A stretch of 64,000 nucleotides of DNA from Trichoplax adhaerens (Eukaryota > Placozoa > Uniplacotomia > Trichoplacea > Trichoplacidae), in assembly GCF_000150275.1 (NCBI RefSeq), contig NW_002060974.1:217744-281743 (forward strand). Direction: 5' to 3'. The notes beneath the pieces were generated by a model. That model did no database searches and was not told the DNA's origin. It saw only the letters and a program-made list of their open reading frames with translations. The stretch's first letter is position 1, and the number at the start of each line of letters is the position of its first letter. Of the stretch, positions 60,401 to 64,000 are shown in pieces. The position numbers were made by a program, and so were the translations under genes.

Positions 60401-63400
60401 CCAACACTGTCCGCTGGATGCCAACAATTAGCCATCTATAAATTGCAGGTAAAAAGCTGGCCATGTAATTAGAGAAATTTAATAAATGTCAGTAATAATG
60501 TCCATGTCTAAGCCATAATTAGATATGTGTCTTATCAGGTTTAATATCATTCAATATCAGTTCACACCATACTTTATTTCCATGCTTCTTTCATTTTGCA
60601 AAATGACCGATTATCTATACGGTAAACGACATATATACTATAAAAACATAGGTATGTTAGTTTACTATCTGTGTAATGGTGATTATCTAGTTTTTCAATG
60701 CAACAATCTTATGCTTGTAATAATTGCAAGATCTTATACCGTCTTAAGATATGAAATAGCATCGTTGTTCTTTAAAAGTAAAAATAGTAATATATTAAAA
60801 GTAGATGAGGAAGGACTACTGGTAAACTTATTTGTTTATTACTATGGTATATTATTCACAAAATGAACAAGATGAGATGAGAGGTTGTATAAACCTGTTT
60901 AAGTAGTGTCGAGAAATGGCTTTCACTGGCTAGTGCTCATCTTATTTTCGTCAAATAGCATACTTTTGGTATTTATTAAAAATACCGTTATCATTGCTGT
61001 TATGTATTCTTTTATTGATGAATGCATAGTTTAATGATATTATATAAGTACTAAATACTAATGTTTACGTAAATTGACTTGTTTTTTAGTAAAATTTGGA
61101 TTCAGTTTTATCTTAGATAGGTTAGTGCTATCACTGTCTTCTCTAATCGTCAGTATTTAGAGTTACACTGTAGGCATATATCGGAGGACAAATCTGCCAA
61201 TAGGCTTGTAGTATTAAGCTTTTATACTCATTCTTTCTCACGTTACAAATTTTGATTTGTAATAAGTAGGTAGTAACAACATCAATTTTTAAGATAAACG
61301 ATTACAATTGTTACTATATAGATAAATCGTACCTAAATTATTCAGGAGATTTTACTCGAAACTGTAAATTACTGCGTCATGACAGCAATGTAATACGGAG
61401 ATCTGAGATAATTTCGATGCTCGAAAGTTATAGCATTATTGAACTGTTTCTGTCTTTAAAGGCCCATACATTAAATCCTTCATTTGATCAGAATAATACC
61501 TTACAGAGGTCATGACACAAAATTTTGGGGAAATTTTCTAAATATGATCACAGCTTTGTTTTTAAAATAGTGTACATCAGTTTTCAATATTAGCTCATCA
61601 GTATCACGGTTGAGATTATGCTATCAGTATGTGCACATTGTTGCAAAAATTACGCTATCTGATGAAAATTTATAAATATTTCGTATTGAGAGAAAAGATA
61701 TTTGAATATTCGGTATGAATGTTGCTGAATTATTGGAAATTTCACTTTAAATATGCTGTTATGTTTGCTAAATCGTTTAGGAATCAATCAGGAGAGTGAA
61801 AGAAGCAAAGTCGAAATGGATGAAACATAATATGGACCTCAGTGATGGTAAGATCCTTTGTACCTTTAGTAATTAAATTTCTTTTCAAAATAGATGCTAA
61901 TGAACGTGTGTAGTTGCTAGTAATGCCATACGTATACATATTAAAACCATGATATCCAAAAAGTACCCTTGAAGATCAGTTATGCCGCTGTAGTAAATTT
62001 TGAATACGTGGAAGTGTCTAAATTATATTTTGTGAGTTTAGGCATATACTTTACTGTATTGTTAGCTCGGTAAATATATGGACTGTGTCAAAGTTACCGC
62101 AGTGATTTCCTTACTGTAAGTAGACTAAACGAAGGGTTAACAGTAAACTATTGATTTCTAATTCTTTTGCAATGATATTGATCTAATTGTATTATTTAAT
62201 TCAATACGCTGGCAAATAAATAGCTGAGACAATGCTACAATACGAAGCGGCTGGGGTAAGTAATAGGAAATGGCAGAACGTTATCGTGAATAAAAAAGCA
62301 TGTGGTTATGAAAATATGTTGAATCGTTTCAACTACTTTACAATATTTTAATAATCCTTAAGAAGAATTTATGTGACAAAAATAGCAATCTTACATTTTT
62401 TCTTGGAACTTTTGTAGACGTTTTTCGTGATAAATACGCAAAATTCCACTGAACATGTTCTATTGGTAAAGCTAAAGGATGAAGGCTCCGTAGTGGCGAA
62501 ATTTCGAATTTTATCACAAGGGAACGGTATGATTGCAATTTACAATTTAAATAATTTTAACTGTTGAAAGTTTTATCAGTATTAAAGGGGAAATTGATAT
62601 AGTGTCAGCTAGTCATTTCTTACTCCATAAGCTCTGCTATGTTGGCTTAATACTTTAATCAATAACCAGGCTAGAAGAAAATAAAAAATGAGAAGATTGA
62701 CGAAATAATTGCAAATTTAATTAATGTACATTTAATTTTTAATTCGCGTAGTAAGTCATTCAAATCAACTCGCAGCCAGTTAGATATATAAGTAGCTAAT
62801 ACCTTAATTTTTGCTGTTATCAACTTACGATCATAACATCGAACTATTCTAGTATTAGCACTACTTGTTAGCCTAACTTTTATTACCTCATGTAGTAAAT
62901 ATTTGATCGTAGAACAATGCAACAGCTAGCACCGTATATTGCGTATTTCTTACGAACTATTATTAACTTAAATTTGTTCAGCAAGGGGGAATTGCCCGTT
63001 ATGACAGAGTCAGAGGTATTGCTAAAGCTTCAAATACTTTAGTGTAACCCCCTTACTTGATCCACGTAGCAACTTATAGTTATAAGTTACTTTCGGCCAC
63101 AAGTTAGAAACTATTTTATAATTCTTGATGAATATACAGCTTCCTCTATAACTGCTTTGATACAGGCCAATGGACAAGTAAATATTATAAATATAGCATC
63201 AATAAAATAAAAATAGACAATTGAAATTAAAAGAAAGATGATAATTGCGAGAAAAAAATTAATCGAAAACTTCCACAAATCTTGTAATTGTACTCAATGA
63301 ATCTTAATATCGTATGTTAAAGAATAAATTCTAAATAATTTCACTACTTCACAAATAAGGGTGGTTTTAAGATCACATATTATCACCATCGGAAATCAAT

Positions 63401-64000
63401 TCGTAATCATTGGCAATGGCATTAATGTCATTAATAACAAATTAATCATTGGATTATTTATTTGATGTAAATTCTATGAAATCGTCCCGAAAGGCGTAGT
63501 AGTGATCGGCTTGATCAATTTTCATAATTCATTACTAGTTTGATAGTATTTCTTAATTCGAAGGCGTTTTGAGGTAATTAAAAATTTTACAGACGTTCGA
63601 ATCGATGACTTCAATCAAAGTTTTAAAACAATAGATGAATTAATCGGGTGCTATGTTTGCTATCAGGATAAAGAATTAAAAGTCCAATTAAAAGTACTTG
63701 GTAAGACAACAGAAATTTTCTTTTCTATCACTTAATACAGCGAATGATACAATATGAAGTGGCAAAGTGTAATCTTGCTTTAAGGCTAAATACTTTTTTC
63801 AAAAACTGATATGATGGGATGGATAATGTAAGGTTATGTTTGCTATCTAAAGATGATGAACATTATACCCGTATTGATGATCTTTCACGAAGACCATCCT
63901 TTGATGGTCCAGATACTTCTAGCGGTAGGTTTTAAGTTATTGAATTTAAGACTTATTTTAAATGCGATTATTTTGGAATAATAAAGTGTACTTTCATACT
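54487..64000 (+). CDS. SH2-domain adaptor-like protein with two SH2-type domains (partial, runs off the window)
   Basis: Exons 54487-54557, 55607-55658, 55741-55821, 56423-56528, 58468-58668, 59357-59452 and 59562-59648 join in frame; 62418-62526, 63593-63700 and 63853-63924 also join to one another; 61781-61847 is a candidate. The start is MTRRYSSLFNYIPEPDQP. Domain 1 has ENLWHRKDMTK, TFIVRES (the FLVRES motif with the phosphotyrosine-binding Arg), EVGHFII and ESLEKLLTYYNTY, all standard SH2 features. Next come tyrosine motifs EEYDYVST and KYVYMKS (YxxM). Domain 2 repeats the layout (TFFVINTQ, AKFRIL, KTIDELIGCYVCY) without the Arg. No kinase or phosphatase is seen within the window, so an adaptor is most likely. 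The gene may continue past 64000. The link between 59648 and 62418 is not solved. Confidence 0.75.
56423..58668 (+). other. SH2 domain 1, phosphotyrosine pocket intact
   Basis: Two exons (56423-56528 and 58468-58668) plus the end of 55741-55821. FIVRES at the second beta strand carries the Arg that holds phosphotyrosine. GHFII is the following central strand, and FESLEKLLTYY is the C-terminal helix and YY pair. The segment between GSD and TYHCYILG is short. The exon after it adds RLRVPPSNE and a proline-containing linker. Confidence 0.8.
59357..59648 (+). other. tyrosine-motif linker (EYDYV, YVYM)
   Basis: Exons 59357-59452 and 59562-59648 encode an acidic, serine-rich linker. It contains EEYDYVST and KYVYMKS. 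YVYM fits YxxM, the docking site for SH2 domains of PI3-kinase p85 in known receptors and adaptors. Whether these tyrosines are phosphorylated is unknown. Confidence 0.6.
61040..61290 (+). repeat. dispersed repeat, copy 2
   Basis: Second copy of the family described at 41270-41530, inside the SH2 gene region (between candidate exons at 59648 and 61781). Same orientation, similar length, roughly 70% similar by eye. It is probably an old non-autonomous element, but no terminal inverted repeat or target duplication could be fixed. Confidence 0.65.
62418..63700 (+). other. degenerate second SH2-like domain (FLVRES Arg lost)
   Basis: Exons 62418-62526 and 63593-63700 read TFFVINTQNSTEHVLLVKL, DEGSVVAKFRILSQG and then DDFNQSFKTIDELIGCY. 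Aligned to domain 1 (TFIVRESKHHSAEVISIKV, DGEVGHFIISTG, ADFERKFESLEKLLTYY) every secondary-structure block matches, but Arg of FIVRES is Ile. The exon that begins at 63853 continues with DDEHYTRIDD, in the place of the linker after domain 1. Confidence 0.7.

Noticed and set aside
60525-60866. 113-codon plus-strand frame in the SH2 gene interval
   Set aside because: Hydrophobic AT-driven composition, no acceptor/donor in the needed phase and no family resemblance.
61440-61510. Candidate exon GCCCATACATT...CAGAG inside the SH2 gene gap
   Set aside because: It has AG and GT flanks, but the phases do not fit the exons on either side and the encoded sequence has no SH2 character.

Overview
This is AT-rich, intron-rich nuclear DNA from an animal. 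Typical metazoan genes (a full-length Son of sevenless Ras exchange factor, ZFPL1, L-2-hydroxyglutarate dehydrogenase, SH2 proteins) are cut into many short exons by mostly small GT-AG introns, alongside a long kinesin-light-chain-like TPR gene. Small introns, low GC, many TPR genes and few recognisable transposons fit an early-branching animal. A placozoan (Trichoplax or a relative) is my best guess, but that is inference. No CRISPR array, operon, bacterial gene or tRNA was seen.

Layout: 1152-1673 (-) holds a small protein with SILK and RVxF docking motifs for protein phosphatase 1. About 1.7-7.6 kb is gene-poor and holds two tandem-repeat arrays. ZFPL1 (+, 8 exons, 7650-11533) and L2HGDH (-, at least 9 exons, 12718-15332) converge tail to tail. 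15.4-20.9 kb is gene-poor, with a 250-300 bp tandem array and a dense cluster of GTACAGT/ACTGTAC palindromes. SOS (+) runs 20885-32549 in 32 exons (about 1296 residues) and contains one intron with every mark of the minor U12 AT-AC class. 36.2-40.5 kb (-) is a TPR gene of about 30 near-identical 42-residue repeats, broken by a frameshift and decaying toward its 3' end. 40.5-48.2 kb is gene-poor. A small 4-exon gene of unknown function (48240-51438, +), a 323-codon orphan ORF (52581-53552, +) and a gene with one standard and one degenerate SH2-like domain (54487 to beyond the window end, +) fill the rest.

How the genes relate: SOS and the SH2 gene both belong to tyrosine-kinase/Ras signalling. 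SOS activates Ras and its tail carries PxxPxR sites for Grb2-type SH3 domains. The SH2 gene has a phosphotyrosine-binding domain and its own tyrosine motifs, including YxxM, typical of adaptors. Whether the two proteins meet is not shown. ZFPL1 (Golgi) and L2HGDH (mitochondrial) are housekeeping genes. Exons were joined by hand from splice sites, reading frame and family resemblance; first exons, UTRs and the 3' part of the SH2 gene are the least certain.
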